Of a stretch of 34,119 nt of DNA, positions 15,313-23,641 are shown one piece after another; position 1 is the first letter of the stretch; each line of letters opens with the position of its first letter. The notes under the pieces are model-generated. The model did not search any database and had not been told where the DNA came from. It saw nothing but the letters and a program-made list of their open reading frames with translations. This DNA comes from an uncultured Bartonella sp. GTDB taxonomy: Bacteria; Pseudomonadota; Alphaproteobacteria; Rhizobiales; Rhizobiaceae. The translations under genes were made by a program, and so were the position numbers. The stretch covers positions 1 to 34,119 of the forward strand of contig CALYQL010000023.1 of NCBI GenBank assembly GCA_945285915.1. The letters run 5' to 3'.

Positions 15313-15780
15313 TTAATTCCCACCGTTATTATTGGCGTCTTTGTCATCGGTCATTAGCACCATTTCCCCGTCACTCTTCAGACCAATAGACGCTTTTACG
15401 GTTTCACCAATGGGGGCGGTAATTTGGAGTGAATCTACCTGCATTTTTCCTTGCCACGAGGTAGTTTCCCCCGGAAACACTAATTCTATTTTTACCGGTA
15501 CGGAATCGGGGTTCTTCACAGCATCTAACCATATATTTTTGCTTTCTTTTGCAAGTACGCCTTCGCCGCTAATATCCATAGACAAGCTTTTTGCCCCACG
15601 GGCTGTCCAAAACACACCATCAGGATTTTCACAATCTGGTATTATTTCTTCACTTAAAGTCTTATTGAAGTTAATTGAACGTGAAGTAAAACCGCACGGG
15701 TCAGTATAAACTATAGGATCAGCGTTATTGCCAAGATAAACCCGAACACTGCCGCCTTTAATTACTGTTGCTTGAGCCAT
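15313..15780 (-). CDS. Major tail tube protein
   Basis: A 155-residue protein. ATG 15780 was chosen because GGAG lies 7 bases upstream, and the in-frame ATG at 15792 overlaps that site and follows a T-tract. The sequence MAQATVIKGGSVRVYLGNNADPIVYTDPCGFTSRSINFNKTLSEEIIPDC, with a later WQGKMQVDSLQITAPIGETVKASIGLKSDGEM, is typical of TP901-1/GTA-type tail tube proteins. These are beta-sandwich proteins that stack as hexamers around the tape measure. A terminator-like hairpin sits immediately upstream, so this gene may have separate or attenuated expression. Confidence 0.85.
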   Translation of the reverse strand: MAQATVIKGGSVRVYLGNNADPIVYTDPCGFTSRSINFNKTLSEEIIPDCENPDGVFWTARGAKSLSMDISGEGVLAKESKNIWLDAVKNPDSVPVKIELVFPGETTSWQGKMQVDSLQITAPIGETVKASIGLKSDGEMVLMTDDKDANNNGGN

Positions 15781-15792
15781 TTTTTTCTCCAT

Positions 15793-15817
15793 AAAAAAAG
15801 CCGCTCATTACAGCGGC
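15793..15817 (-). terminator. Terminator-like hairpin abutting the major tail gene
   Basis: On the minus strand GCCGCT, GTAATG and AGCGGC form a perfect 6-bp stem followed by seven T, then ATGGAG containing the ribosome site of the major tail gene. It has full intrinsic-terminator form but lies at the gene's 5' edge, not after an operon end with spare room. Confidence 0.7.
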
Positions 15818-15848
15818 CATTGAACATTGTTTGTTGATAGTTGAGGGG

Positions 15849-16253
15849 TTAAAACCGTTGAATATTTGCTTCAAACGTGTTGATACCATGCGAGGTTAAA
15901 CCGTCTGGATCGCGCATTTCTCGGGTCATTTCATGTTTGAAGCTGATTAAGCCGTTATCCTCTAACGTTAATTCGTTTTTTGTCAGTGCCCATCTTACGG
16001 CATCATTGAGTTTTCTTACTTCTGGATAGCCTACCGCACGTGACCATGCATCGATCTGGATAGTAACTTCATCAATTTCCATACAATCATAGTGGCCGGT
16101 GTTACTGAACATTGCACCAATAGTGAGATAAGGGAATTTAGCATCATCGGGTATGCGGTCGTAAATTCGGTTATTGACCAGTTTCTTAACCTCTTCATTG
16201 TCTCGTAAAGCCTGTACGATTACATATTGCAATTCATAGGTTGCGGGCATCAT
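15849..16253 (-). CDS. Tail completion protein, DUF3168 family
   Basis: A 134-residue protein. The start at 16253 gives an ATGA overlap with the preceding gene and has AAGG about 10 bases upstream; a longer in-frame opening to 16331 lies wholly inside that gene. The sequence ATYELQYVIVQALRDNEEVKKLVNNRIYDRIPDDAKFPYLTIG, then EVTIQIDAWSRAVGYPEVRKLNDAVRWAL, is the DUF3168 (gp8-like) pattern: A...L..D..V..L...RIYD..P....FPY...G...... IDVWS. The family acts at the head-tail joint or tail terminator. Confidence 0.85.
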   Translation of the reverse strand: MMPATYELQYVIVQALRDNEEVKKLVNNRIYDRIPDDAKFPYLTIGAMFSNTGHYDCMEIDEVTIQIDAWSRAVGYPEVRKLNDAVRWALTKNELTLEDNGLISFKHEMTREMRDPDGLTSHGINTFEANIQRF

Positions 16254-16714
16254 GAGTTTGCTACCTTCTTGATTGCGCGGGTTGCGGCTCTCTTCATTTT
16301 GCTTCTTATCTTCCGTCTTTCCAGTTTCCATAAAGGTCTAAAGTAAGGGCGAGCGGGCATCTTTGACGTTCCAAACTCGACAATCCATGCTTTTTGCAGG
16401 TAGGGGCGGCGTCCTTTAGCACTTTTAACCAATGTTGATTCATTACCGGCATAAATGGTAATGGTAAGACCGGATCCAAGGGACGATTTGGCGGTTGCCA
16501 AGGCTGTCGATTTTTTAGGAGCGCGTCCCCATGTCCAACCAATAGAATCTCGCAATTCACCTGTATCAACTGGCACGACGGTTTTTAGCTTATCGACGAA
16601 TTGTTGCGCATATTTTTCCATATCCGCTTTAAGCAAATCTCGTAAGGCTTTAGGTAGTGCTTGTATTTGCCGCTCCAAACGCGCTCTACCCATTAAGGTA
16701 ACTTTGATAGGCAT
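16250..16714 (-). CDS. HK97 gp10-like tail component
   Basis: A 154-residue protein. LERQIQALPKALRDLLKADMEKYAQQFVDKLKTVVPVDTGELRDSIGW carries the VPVDTGxLRDSI signature of the HK97 gp10 family. It is followed by VEFGTSKMPARPYFRPLW, the matching second signature, and a very basic C-terminus (ERRKIRSKMKRAATRAIKKV). It takes part in tail termination or head-tail joining. It overlaps the small upstream gene by about 22-30 bp and the downstream DUF3168 gene by ATGA. Confidence 0.88.
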   Translation of the reverse strand: MPIKVTLMGRARLERQIQALPKALRDLLKADMEKYAQQFVDKLKTVVPVDTGELRDSIGWTWGRAPKKSTALATAKSSLGSGLTITIYAGNESTLVKSAKGRRPYLQKAWIVEFGTSKMPARPYFRPLWKLERRKIRSKMKRAATRAIKKVANS

Positions 16715-16881
16715 TTTGCTTCATCTCGTGTCGGCGGGGCTAATTTGACGGCACAACCCTGTTCAATTGCTTCCTGTCCACATTTGCGTGTGACACTGTA
16801 TTTTTCTCCGACTTTGAAAACGTATATTTGTTGCTTGTTTGGTCGCCATTCAAAAGGCGCGGTTATTTTAATCCACATCAT
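16693..16881 (-). CDS. Small conserved phage protein between connector genes
   Basis: A protein of about 62 residues (MMWIKITAPFEWRPNKQQIYVFKVGEKYSVTRKCGQEAIEQGCAVKL...). Four tandem start-like codons (GTG ATG ATG ATG, 16887-16876) follow AAGG; I took the ATG at 16881 by spacing, and the choice is uncertain by one or two codons. The pattern W..I...F.W.P......Y..G..Y.V....G..AI..G.A. recurs in small genes at this place in alphaproteobacterial phages. The function is unknown. It is tightly packed between the head-closure and gp10-like genes, which supports its reality. Confidence 0.65.
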   Translation of the reverse strand: MMWIKITAPFEWRPNKQQIYVFKVGEKYSVTRKCGQEAIEQGCAVKLAPPTRDEAKCLSKLP

Positions 16882-16888
16882 CATCACC

Positions 16889-17251
16889 TTATACGGCTAC
16901 GCCGCCTTCCAATGTCAGCCGGATATATTGCCGGTTTAACGGGTCAACATAGATTGCCCTGATATTATAAACCTGTCCGTCAAACGCGCCTGTTTCATCG
17001 TCAAAACGTGTTTGTCGTATGTCACAGCAACACCAGTCTGTTGTTATCTGCCGCGCTGCCTGAAAGTTCCTGATTGTTAAAAATGCAGGTTGTTTGCCCT
17101 GTAGTCGCGCCGCTTGCACCGTCTCGCTACCTTGTCGGTAGGAAATGGCTGCCTTTGTTTCAAACTGTTTAGTATATTTGCCACTTTGATTGCCCATGCC
17201 ATCATCGACAATCTCGCGTTTGAAAAATGCGTAATTTTCATAAAGCTTCAT
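16889..17251 (-). CDS. Head-tail adaptor/head closure protein
   Basis: A 120-residue protein. ATG 17251 forms an ATGA overlap with the upstream connector gene. MKLYENYAFFKREIVDDGMGNQSGKYTKQFETKAAISYRQGSETVQAARLQGKQPAFLTIRN is the SPP1 gp16/HK97 gp9-type head-tail joining pattern: an opening 'FxRE..DDG.GN..G.W', then 'R.G.E.V.AARL.G.QP....IR'. C-terminal VYNIRAIYVDPLNRQYIRLTLEGGVAV matches 'R.YNIR.I..D...R.I.L..E.GVA'. It seals the connector after packaging and joins the tail. Confidence 0.85.
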   Translation of the reverse strand: MKLYENYAFFKREIVDDGMGNQSGKYTKQFETKAAISYRQGSETVQAARLQGKQPAFLTIRNFQAARQITTDWCCCDIRQTRFDDETGAFDGQVYNIRAIYVDPLNRQYIRLTLEGGVAV

Positions 17252-17808
17252 ATACACGGACTCCACCACGGGCGGATTAATGCCTCATAGGCGTCATTTA
17301 GAACCGGTTTAGCATTGGACGTGTTGGGTCTGTGTTCATAAAGAATACTACAGTGTATGAGAATTGCCGCTTTCAATGATGCGGGTATTTCTTCACGTTC
17401 ATAACCGGCATAAAAGCAGATTTGTAGAGCATCGGCTCTATTCGCCAGTTTTGGTTGTTCCCCCAAAAACTGGATTATTGCGCCCTTATCCGTCTGTATT
17501 AGACTAAACTTGTCAGCCGATAATTGCGTTTGTGTCCCATCTGAACAATGGCAATTGATTTCTTCAATATTGATTACCGGTTGGATTGCCAAGCGGGCGG
17601 CTGCTAAATAGTCATGAAAGTCCTGCCGGTATTTGGTTTTACATAATGTCAAACCCAGCCTTTTTTCCAGATGCTCTATAGCAGATGCTATAATGCCGGT
17701 AATTTCCGCGTCATCATCATCAAAGCCCAAAACATCAAGATGCTTTTTTGCCTCTTCCAGTGTAACTGCCGAAAACGTTGGCTTTTCCAGAATGACTGGT
17801 AATAACAT
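17248..17808 (-). CDS. Head-tail connector protein, gp6-like
   Basis: A 186-residue protein with TLEEAKKHLDVLGFDDDDAEITGIIASAIEHLEKRLGLTLCKTKYRQDF, the N-terminal helical signature of gp6-like connector proteins (L.EAK.HLRVD...D..I...I.AA...E...G). It is followed by a beta-rich part and a helical end with FYAGYEREEIPASLKAAILIHCSILYEHR, matching 'GY.....P..L..AI......LYE.R'. It forms a ring below the portal. The ATG at 17808 has AAAGGAA inside the tail of the upstream gene. Confidence 0.88.
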   Translation of the reverse strand: MLLPVILEKPTFSAVTLEEAKKHLDVLGFDDDDAEITGIIASAIEHLEKRLGLTLCKTKYRQDFHDYLAAARLAIQPVINIEEINCHCSDGTQTQLSADKFSLIQTDKGAIIQFLGEQPKLANRADALQICFYAGYEREEIPASLKAAILIHCSILYEHRPNTSNAKPVLNDAYEALIRPWWSPCI

Positions 17809-17809
17809 T

Positions 17810-18079
17810 CTAGTTTCCTTTGTTCTTTAGCGGTTTTTCTGCTTTGTTACGCGCTTTTGCTGGTGTTTCTTCTTCGACTACATCGTCTTCTTTATCGGCT
17901 GGTGTCGTGTCATCATTGGTTATGTTTGGGGGCACTTGTTCAGCCTTGCTAGTAGTCGTTTTTTCCCGCAAAACACCGTTTTTTATAAGATGCATCACGT
18001 CTTGTTCATTCGCTTCACGGATATCTCCTTCATTATAGAACCGATCGCCTATATGCTGTCTCATGACTTCAAATTGCAT
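17810..18079 (-). CDS. Small phage protein between capsid and connector
   Basis: An 89-residue protein. Its first half (FEVMRQHIGDRFYNEGDIREANEQDVMHLIKNGVL) follows the 'RHIGDR.Y..GD.R.A...DV.HLI..G.L' pattern of small proteins placed between the major capsid and gp6-like connector genes. The second half is acidic, lysine-rich and disordered. The ATG at 18079 has GAGAGG upstream. Its role is unknown; the conserved half resembles a structural or decoration-like domain. It lies just beyond the terminator that follows the capsid gene. Confidence 0.65.
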   Translation of the reverse strand: MQFEVMRQHIGDRFYNEGDIREANEQDVMHLIKNGVLREKTTTSKAEQVPPNITNDDTTPADKEDDVVEEETPAKARNKAEKPLKNKGN

Positions 18080-18094
18080 GGTTTAACCTCTCAA

Positions 18095-18120
18095 TAAAAA
18101 AGGGGTGGTTGAGCCACCCC
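18095..18120 (-). terminator. Rho-independent terminator after major capsid gene
   Basis: On the minus strand GGGGTGG, CTCAA and CCACCCC form a perfect 7-bp stem followed by a run of six to seven T. It separates the highly expressed capsid gene from the connector genes; partial readthrough would set their ratio. Confidence 0.85.
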
Positions 18121-18147
18121 GAAAATATGCGTTAAAGCTATCGTCTA

Positions 18148-19356
18148 TTAGCCGTTTACGGGGGTAATAGCCCCGTAAATAAAGGCTTCCGGTCGATAGA
18201 CAGCCAAAGCTAGTCGTTCTTCCGCGCGGATCGTTACTCTGTTTGTTGTAAAGTCATCGTTTTGGAAGCCCAATTCAACTCGGCTTGTCCATTGGTCGAA
18301 TACTTGTGCGCCCATTTTGAATGCACCAGTCAAGAATTTACCATAAGCTATAGACTGCGTTGTAACCACTGGTAAGCCCCATAATGTCGGGGCTATAGAA
18401 CCTTGTGGATTGCCGATAAGGTATCGCCCTTCACTGTCTTTCAAAAGCTCTATACTTGCCCAGTCAATAGGGTTTAATACATGCGCTGTTGCGGGGTATT
18501 CAGCCAATACCGCTTGCAACATGGCAATACGGATCATGTCTATTCCCGTTGTTGGGCTTGGTGTTGTTAAGCCGACTGGCGGGGTAAATGCGGACGCTTG
18601 CGGTATAATCCCGTGGAGATTTTTACCACTACCATCACCGTTGAGTAATTGGTGTTCTTCTTTCAATTGAAGTCCATAAATGAGCCGACTATCAATTAAT
18701 GATTGTACTTGCGGGGCGTCATCTAAAATTTGTTGTGTCGCACGTGTCCAATGTGCAATTACTTGTGTAGTAGTTGTTTTGTCCACAAGTGTGATATCCG
18801 ATTGCGGTTTAAGCTTACCTTCCGCCACGACATCAGCATTATTGGTAAAACCTGTTTCTTCGACATATGATATTATGGGTGAATCTGTATGCCCAGGTGA
18901 TATGAGATTGCGAATAGTCAAACGTTGTTTTGGTAATTCCTGAATACCCGGTAACCGGTTGGGGGCGATTGCTGCCCCAGCATCACCCGCATTGCCTGTG
19001 TTTGCGGTTGTAATATCCGCTTTGACATACATATTAATAGTTGTTTTCATTCCTATAGACTTGATGCCGGTGGTAAATTCTTCACTTTCGACAAACTTCT
19101 GTCCAATGGTTTTCTTTTGAATATCGATCGGGCGTATTTGTGCGCTTTTTTGCTCTAATTCAGTTATTTGCGCTCTTAATTTGTTTAACTCGATAAGCTG
19201 TTCATCAGCTTTTTCCTTTTGGGACTGAGTAAATTCCTCTTTATGACGAGATAGAGCCTTTTCCGCCGTTTCTTTGACTTCATTCAGCTTTTTGTCGAAT
19301 TGCTCTTTTAGTTCGCGTCCTAAATCCGCGGCACTTTTAGTTGTTTCATCGCTCAT
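18148..19356 (-). CDS. Major capsid protein, HK97 fold
   Basis: A 402-residue protein. Residues ~8-75 form a charged coiled coil (LGRELKEQFDKKLNEVKETAEKALSRHKEEF), the scaffolding delta domain that the prohead protease removes. The mature capsid part begins near residue ~100. It contains the HK97 family blocks RLTIRNLISPGHTDSPIISYVEETGFTNNADVVAEGKLKPQSDIT (around residues 145-190), HWTRATQQILDDAPQVQSLIDSRLIYGLQLKEEHQLLNGDG and TRVELGFQNDDFTTNRVTIRAEERLALAVYRPEAF. The ATG at 19356 has AAAGGA. It is followed by its own terminator and preceded by protease and portal in standard order. Confidence 0.95.
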   Translation of the reverse strand: MSDETTKSAADLGRELKEQFDKKLNEVKETAEKALSRHKEEFTQSQKEKADEQLIELNKLRAQITELEQKSAQIRPIDIQKKTIGQKFVESEEFTTGIKSIGMKTTINMYVKADITTANTGNAGDAGAAIAPNRLPGIQELPKQRLTIRNLISPGHTDSPIISYVEETGFTNNADVVAEGKLKPQSDITLVDKTTTTQVIAHWTRATQQILDDAPQVQSLIDSRLIYGLQLKEEHQLLNGDGSGKNLHGIIPQASAFTPPVGLTTPSPTTGIDMIRIAMLQAVLAEYPATAHVLNPIDWASIELLKDSEGRYLIGNPQGSIAPTLWGLPVVTTQSIAYGKFLTGAFKMGAQVFDQWTSRVELGFQNDDFTTNRVTIRAEERLALAVYRPEAFIYGAITPVNG

Positions 19357-19377
19357 TGTGAGTCCTTTTGCATATTT

Positions 19378-20043
19378 TTAGTTGTCTAATGCAGCATTGA
19401 AGAATGCTATAATTTCATTGTTGTTTTTGCTCTCGGACTCCCTCCGAATAGCTTTTGCATAGCCCACAGATACGATCTGCGTTGCCATGCTTTTTGGGAA
19501 CCCTGCCTCGCGCAGGATTTCCTCAAATTCTTTTGGTGGCGGTGGATTGCCAAGGCGTAATTGTTCGGCAAAATTGGCAATGCGTTCCGATTTTATCCCT
19601 GTAATGCGTGCTTCCGTGTTAGCAGGGAAGGTGACTGGCGAGATCTCATAAAGTTCAAGTTCGGTCAAAGAGCGTACGTTGCCTTTACTACTGGCTAGGA
19701 TTTCTCTATACCCTATGGAAAGACCATTTAACGCCCCTTGTTTCATGAGCGAATAGGCCTCACGCCCTTGTTGAGTATCGAGATTAATTTCACCTTCGCC
19801 ACAAAGCCCGTATTCGTCTTCGTGAACGTTTTTCCAAATGCCAATTGGGTTAGTACGGTCGTGTTGCCATAGCATGACGATTGGTAGGTTTTCAGCTTCA
19901 TGCTTTTTTAAACTTTTTTCAAAAGCACCTTTCATGACAGCTTCGCCATAGCTATCAACATTACCAAACACGGAACCGTAACCGGTGAACGTTCCATTGT
20001 CCTTTAGGTCTTTAACCGATAACTTAAATTCTTTGGTTTTCAT
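19378..20043 (-). CDS. HK97 family prohead protease
   Basis: A 221-residue serine protease. The pattern GTFTGYGSVFGNVDSYGEAVMKGAF, then LWQHDRTNPIGIW with His61, then GALNGLSIGYRE with Ser109, matches the U35/HK97 prohead protease family catalytic residues. It cleaves the capsid delta domain during maturation and then itself. Its ATG overlaps the stop of the portal gene (TAATG) and has AAGGAG 8 bases upstream. The C-terminal ~60 residues are variable and include FAEQLRLGNPPPPKEFEEILREAGFPKSMA, also typical for this family. Confidence 0.93.
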   Translation of the reverse strand: MKTKEFKLSVKDLKDNGTFTGYGSVFGNVDSYGEAVMKGAFEKSLKKHEAENLPIVMLWQHDRTNPIGIWKNVHEDEYGLCGEGEINLDTQQGREAYSLMKQGALNGLSIGYREILASSKGNVRSLTELELYEISPVTFPANTEARITGIKSERIANFAEQLRLGNPPPPKEFEEILREAGFPKSMATQIVSVGYAKAIRRESESKNNNEIIAFFNAALDN

Positions 20044-21293
20044 TACGCATTCTCCTTGCGTATTTCATTGAAGGACTTACCGATAGCGGCGGCGTCTGCA
20101 TCAATAAGCGGTACGTTTTGCATTTGAATTCTTGGTTCATCGCCGCCATCAACTGGTGGCAAGTGCTCTAATCGTCTAACCTCGTTGATCGTCATTGCGC
20201 CGATTAACGTCATGGTCTGATAAAAATTTGCACGCCCTTGGCTGTCTGCTCTCAACAGACTTTCTAGGTTGAATGACACATGCACCCCGCTAGTGCGTTC
20301 TGCGGGGGTTAATAGTTGTTTGTTGATTGCCTGTTCGATACGTTTTAAACGCTCTCGCAACGTGTATTGCAGAAACGACAAATTCTGCTGCTCAAGTCCG
20401 CTGCCCCAACTTGTCGTTTTTTCTGTATGTCCCACCATATGTGGCGGTACGCCAAATATCCGGCATATTTCTTCTACTGAAAACGCGCGGCTTTGCAGCA
20501 TTTGTGCGGCTTCTGGAGACAATGTTATTTGTTCCCATTTTGAGCCGCCTTCTAGGACAAGCGGCTTCCCACTATTGTCTGCCCCAATCTTTGCGCTTAA
20601 TTTATCATTGGCTATATCGCGTTGTTCGTCTGTCAAAAATGTGGAAAATGTTAGAACGCCAGACGGACGTAAGCCGTTTTTAAACATCTCACTGGCTGTT
20701 TTGTCCGCCGCCAATGCCATTCCGAAAACATTGCAGCCATAAACCAAGGGTGACAGACCACCAAGCGGGTCACCACCAAAGCCGCGGATATGGAAAATAT
20801 CTTTGTTCGTACCTTCGTAAATTCTGCCATTCTCTGACCAGCTATATTTTAATAAATTATCGCTATCACGCGATACATTCATTAAAGCGGGGTTGATCGG
20901 GATTAACGAAACGATATTGCCTCGGTCGTTTCGGTCTATCCTTGCATAGGCATTGCCGCGCATTTCCAGTGAACAAGATAGGAAATGCCAAAAGTCTACA
21001 TTGGTTTGTTCATAGTTTGGGTCAGCTTTTAAGATATTAAAAAGCGGGTGTTCCTTATAAACAATCGGTACGCCGTTTTTATCCTCTTTATAAAGTGTCA
21101 GGGGTAAAGACGAAATTGTCCCAGCTATTAACGAGATACACCGCCACGCCGTGGATAATCGCAATAGAGTTTGGTCATTCACGACTTCGCCTGAAGCACT
21201 CGTTGAGCCCCAAAACCAACCAATAGGAGCAAGCATTGTTTGCCCTACGCGGCCTGTCGTGAAGCCATTCCACATTTTTTTTAAAATATTCAT
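20043..21293 (-). CDS. Portal protein, HK97 family
   Basis: A 416-residue portal. Characteristic blocks: LRLSTAWRCISLIAGTISSLPLTLYKE (residues ~45-71), HPLFNILKADPNYEQTNVDFWHFLSCSLEMRGNAYARIDRN, GGLSPLVYGCNVFGMALAADKTASEMFKNG and FSVEEICRIFGVPPHMVGHTEKTTSWGSGLEQQNLSFLQYTL. These are the HK97 (PF04860) portal signatures in order. It forms the dodecameric DNA entry ring and docks the terminase. It overlaps the terminase stop by ATGA and the protease start by TAATG. Confidence 0.95.
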   Translation of the reverse strand: MNILKKMWNGFTTGRVGQTMLAPIGWFWGSTSASGEVVNDQTLLRLSTAWRCISLIAGTISSLPLTLYKEDKNGVPIVYKEHPLFNILKADPNYEQTNVDFWHFLSCSLEMRGNAYARIDRNDRGNIVSLIPINPALMNVSRDSDNLLKYSWSENGRIYEGTNKDIFHIRGFGGDPLGGLSPLVYGCNVFGMALAADKTASEMFKNGLRPSGVLTFSTFLTDEQRDIANDKLSAKIGADNSGKPLVLEGGSKWEQITLSPEAAQMLQSRAFSVEEICRIFGVPPHMVGHTEKTTSWGSGLEQQNLSFLQYTLRERLKRIEQAINKQLLTPAERTSGVHVSFNLESLLRADSQGRANFYQTMTLIGAMTINEVRRLEHLPPVDGGDEPRIQMQNVPLIDADAAAIGKSFNEIRKENA

Positions 21294-22972
21294 GAATTGT
21301 CTCCAAGACTGGCAAAATATGCGTTCATTGCAGCGTTTATCGGTGGTTCCGGATTGCGGCTCATGACAGTAACTGCGTCAAACATCGCCATTGCAGGATC
21401 AATCTTTGCATCACCTGCATTCTGTTTTGTTGCCCTTATGGCTGTAGCGGTCGGCTCTATTTTCAGATTACTTACACACCAATCCATCAACTCGCTTTTG
21501 GCGTGCCAAAATGTGCAGCCGGCAATCTTGCGTTCAGCCGTTTTAATGGCGTTCATCATCATGTAACCTTGAGGGACGCCAATGACCTGTTTGTTTTCAG
21601 GGGTTATATCAATTGCCGCTAGGCATTCGATCAACTCACCAAGCCCCGCGGGGTCAACAGCAACACATGCCAGCAAATCACGTTGCTTTATGTCAGCAAT
21701 AATTTCGATAATCTGAGAAATATCATCAAGACTATCATCGACGATTGTCAGGTCGCCTTGCTGTTCATAATCTCTTAAAATAGAGGCAATTGACTTCCTT
21801 CGTTCTAAAACACTTTCATGTGCCCAGGCGTGAGACCAAGAAAGCCAGTGTTTAGTGTTTTTGTCACGTCCAATAACCGAAAGCCCAAACAAATCATCTA
21901 GTCCGCCACCGTCAATGCCGATAACGACAACCTCTGAACGTTCCAACAGGCTTTCATATGTTAATGTTTCATCTGTTTGTCGTTGCCAAAACTCCACACC
22001 AGCCCATCGGTTACTCCGTAAAGCTTGCCCAATCTCTACGTTGAGGTGTTTCGCCAGAAAAACCCGCCGTCCTTGTTCTTCAGTCTCCTTGCTGTACTTT
22101 TCGACTAACTGTTCAACTGTGACAGAACGGCCTATACTCGGGTTTGTTATGTAAAAGTTATCGGGGTTAAGATACTCTTCTGTTTCCAAAAAACGTTTAG
22201 GGAATTCATATAACACCCCTAATGCCTTGTTGTTTTGTATAACCCCGTCGCGAATATCCCTGAAATAATCCAGTGTTTTTTTAAACACACCAGCTGGCGG
22301 CTTATCTGAATGTGTCGATAGATAAATAACAAAGCCTTCTGGACGTGACACAAGACCGCCCGTTGCTTCTTTTAGCATATTGTCAGCGTTTTCTTTGTTG
22401 CCAAAAAGCCAAAGCTCATCAATCAAGACAAATGATGCTTTTTTACCCGTGACGGTGTTATTTTCTGCCGCTACAACCTTTAAGGTGGCATTTGTTTTTA
22501 AGTGCTTTATTTCCTTGATATGGTCAGTTGTCTTCAAAAAACGTGAAAGCTCTGGACCGGCTTTTACAATATCGGAGGCGGGCTTATAAGCGTTATCCGC
22601 CACCTCTTTTGTTGGTGCCAAAATAAGCAATTCCGCTGAATGGCGGGCATTGAGAATTAACGCCGTTATCATTATACCGGCGGCAATGGTTGATTTACCG
22701 TTTTTCTTACTGATTAGTAGGAAAAACTCATTGATAAGTTGTTTGCCACTCGTTTCGTCATAAGCACCGAATATCGCTGCGATATAATCGAATACCCATT
22801 GTGCGCAAGCTTCACCGAATGTCGGTTGCCCCAAAACATCAACCATCTTCAAACTCTTGAAAATGTCCAATGCTCTTTGTGCCTGTTCAGGGAATAAAGG
22901 GGCAAAAGGTATAAGACTTTGACGTTTGACAATCCGGTCTTCCCAATCGGGGCAAGCTGTCGTCCATTCCAT
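21290..22972 (-). CDS. Terminase large subunit
   Basis: A 560-residue packaging ATPase/nuclease. The ATPase shows a Walker-A-like SKKNGKST at residues ~88-95 and Walker B VLIDE near 182-186. The nuclease domain shows a catalytic Asp in VVVIGIDGGGLDDLFGL near residue 354, then VAVDPAGLGE. Length and blocks fit the HK97/P27-type TerL. Start: the ATG at 22972 overlaps the stop of the small subunit (TGATG); a GTG one codon upstream is possible. It is coupled to the portal by an ATGA overlap. It packages DNA with the small subunit encoded just upstream. Confidence 0.95.
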   Translation of the reverse strand: MEWTTACPDWEDRIVKRQSLIPFAPLFPEQAQRALDIFKSLKMVDVLGQPTFGEACAQWVFDYIAAIFGAYDETSGKQLINEFFLLISKKNGKSTIAAGIMITALILNARHSAELLILAPTKEVADNAYKPASDIVKAGPELSRFLKTTDHIKEIKHLKTNATLKVVAAENNTVTGKKASFVLIDELWLFGNKENADNMLKEATGGLVSRPEGFVIYLSTHSDKPPAGVFKKTLDYFRDIRDGVIQNNKALGVLYEFPKRFLETEEYLNPDNFYITNPSIGRSVTVEQLVEKYSKETEEQGRRVFLAKHLNVEIGQALRSNRWAGVEFWQRQTDETLTYESLLERSEVVVIGIDGGGLDDLFGLSVIGRDKNTKHWLSWSHAWAHESVLERRKSIASILRDYEQQGDLTIVDDSLDDISQIIEIIADIKQRDLLACVAVDPAGLGELIECLAAIDITPENKQVIGVPQGYMMMNAIKTAERKIAGCTFWHAKSELMDWCVSNLKIEPTATAIRATKQNAGDAKIDPAMAMFDAVTVMSRNPEPPINAAMNAYFASLGDNS

Positions 22973-23322
22973 CACGTGTTATTAACCGCTAATTTTGGCG
23001 CGCGCCGTGGTGCATAAATGCTGTCGATTTGTTTCGCGTCTTCCAATTGCTGTTCTTTTTTACCAAGCTTTTTGTCAGATGCTTTTTGGTGAACATAAGG
23101 GGCGGCGGCGATTGCCATTCTATCGCGGCGTTCATCGTCTGCATTGCGGCTATTCATCACCGAAAGCATATATTCTAACGGTGTCATGCAAAGCGGTTCC
23201 GCTGTCGTTGGGTTCGCCTGCGTGTCCTGTTCGTTTTGCGTTTGGGTCTTGTTTTTTAAGGGCTTTTTTCGCGAGGTGCTACGCGGTCGTCCTGCGCCAG
23301 CCCTATAACCACCGCGTGCCAT
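22972..23322 (-). CDS. Terminase small subunit-like protein
   Basis: A 116-residue protein in the position of TerS. The N-terminus MARGGYRAGAGRPRSTSRKK is a basic arm. The core (MTPLEYMLSVMNSRNADDERRDRMAIAAAPYVHQKASDKKLGKKEQ) has the 'TPLEYML.VMND..A...RRD.MA.AAAPYVH.K' pattern of small terminase subunits next to HK97-type TerL in alphaproteobacterial phages. It should recognise the packaging site, probably in the gap on its right. Coupled translation with TerL is suggested by the overlap. Confidence 0.82.
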   Translation of the reverse strand: MARGGYRAGAGRPRSTSRKKPLKNKTQTQNEQDTQANPTTAEPLCMTPLEYMLSVMNSRNADDERRDRMAIAAAPYVHQKASDKKLGKKEQQLEDAKQIDSIYAPRRAPKLAVNNT

Positions 23323-23641
23323 GGTTTTTACCTTTTAACTGATTGTATTTATTGTCTAATCTGGCGTTTGATTTTTTTGATTAATAATCAAACGAAAATA
23401 AAAAATCTGCGCATGGGGGGGCTGTCGGTTCCCGAGAGGGCATCTCCCCAGACTTTTAACTACCCCCCCATGGCTAGAATGCTCTTCAAACGGTCACAGA
23501 TGCGCCAGAATGAGGGTTTGCCTGTTATGTGTTAAGTTTATTGAGACGTTATCAATCCGCGTCTGTGTGTCTCTAGATAACAACCAACGCATTGGCCGAT
23601 TGGCAATCAACTATTTAAGCTATTACGGTTCTGTAGCTCTA
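23323..23641. other. Intergenic region with candidate cos site
   Basis: The 319-bp gap between the terminase small subunit and the HNH gene holds no credible gene. It contains a perfect 10-bp inverted repeat, CATGGGGGGG (23412-23421) and CCCCCCCATG (23463-23472), around a 41-base segment with CCCGAGAGGG and CTCCCC. A GC-rich dyad between HNH and TerS is where cohesive-end sites lie in many phages of this gene order. The cos assignment is inference. The rest shows nothing recognisable. Confidence 0.45.
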
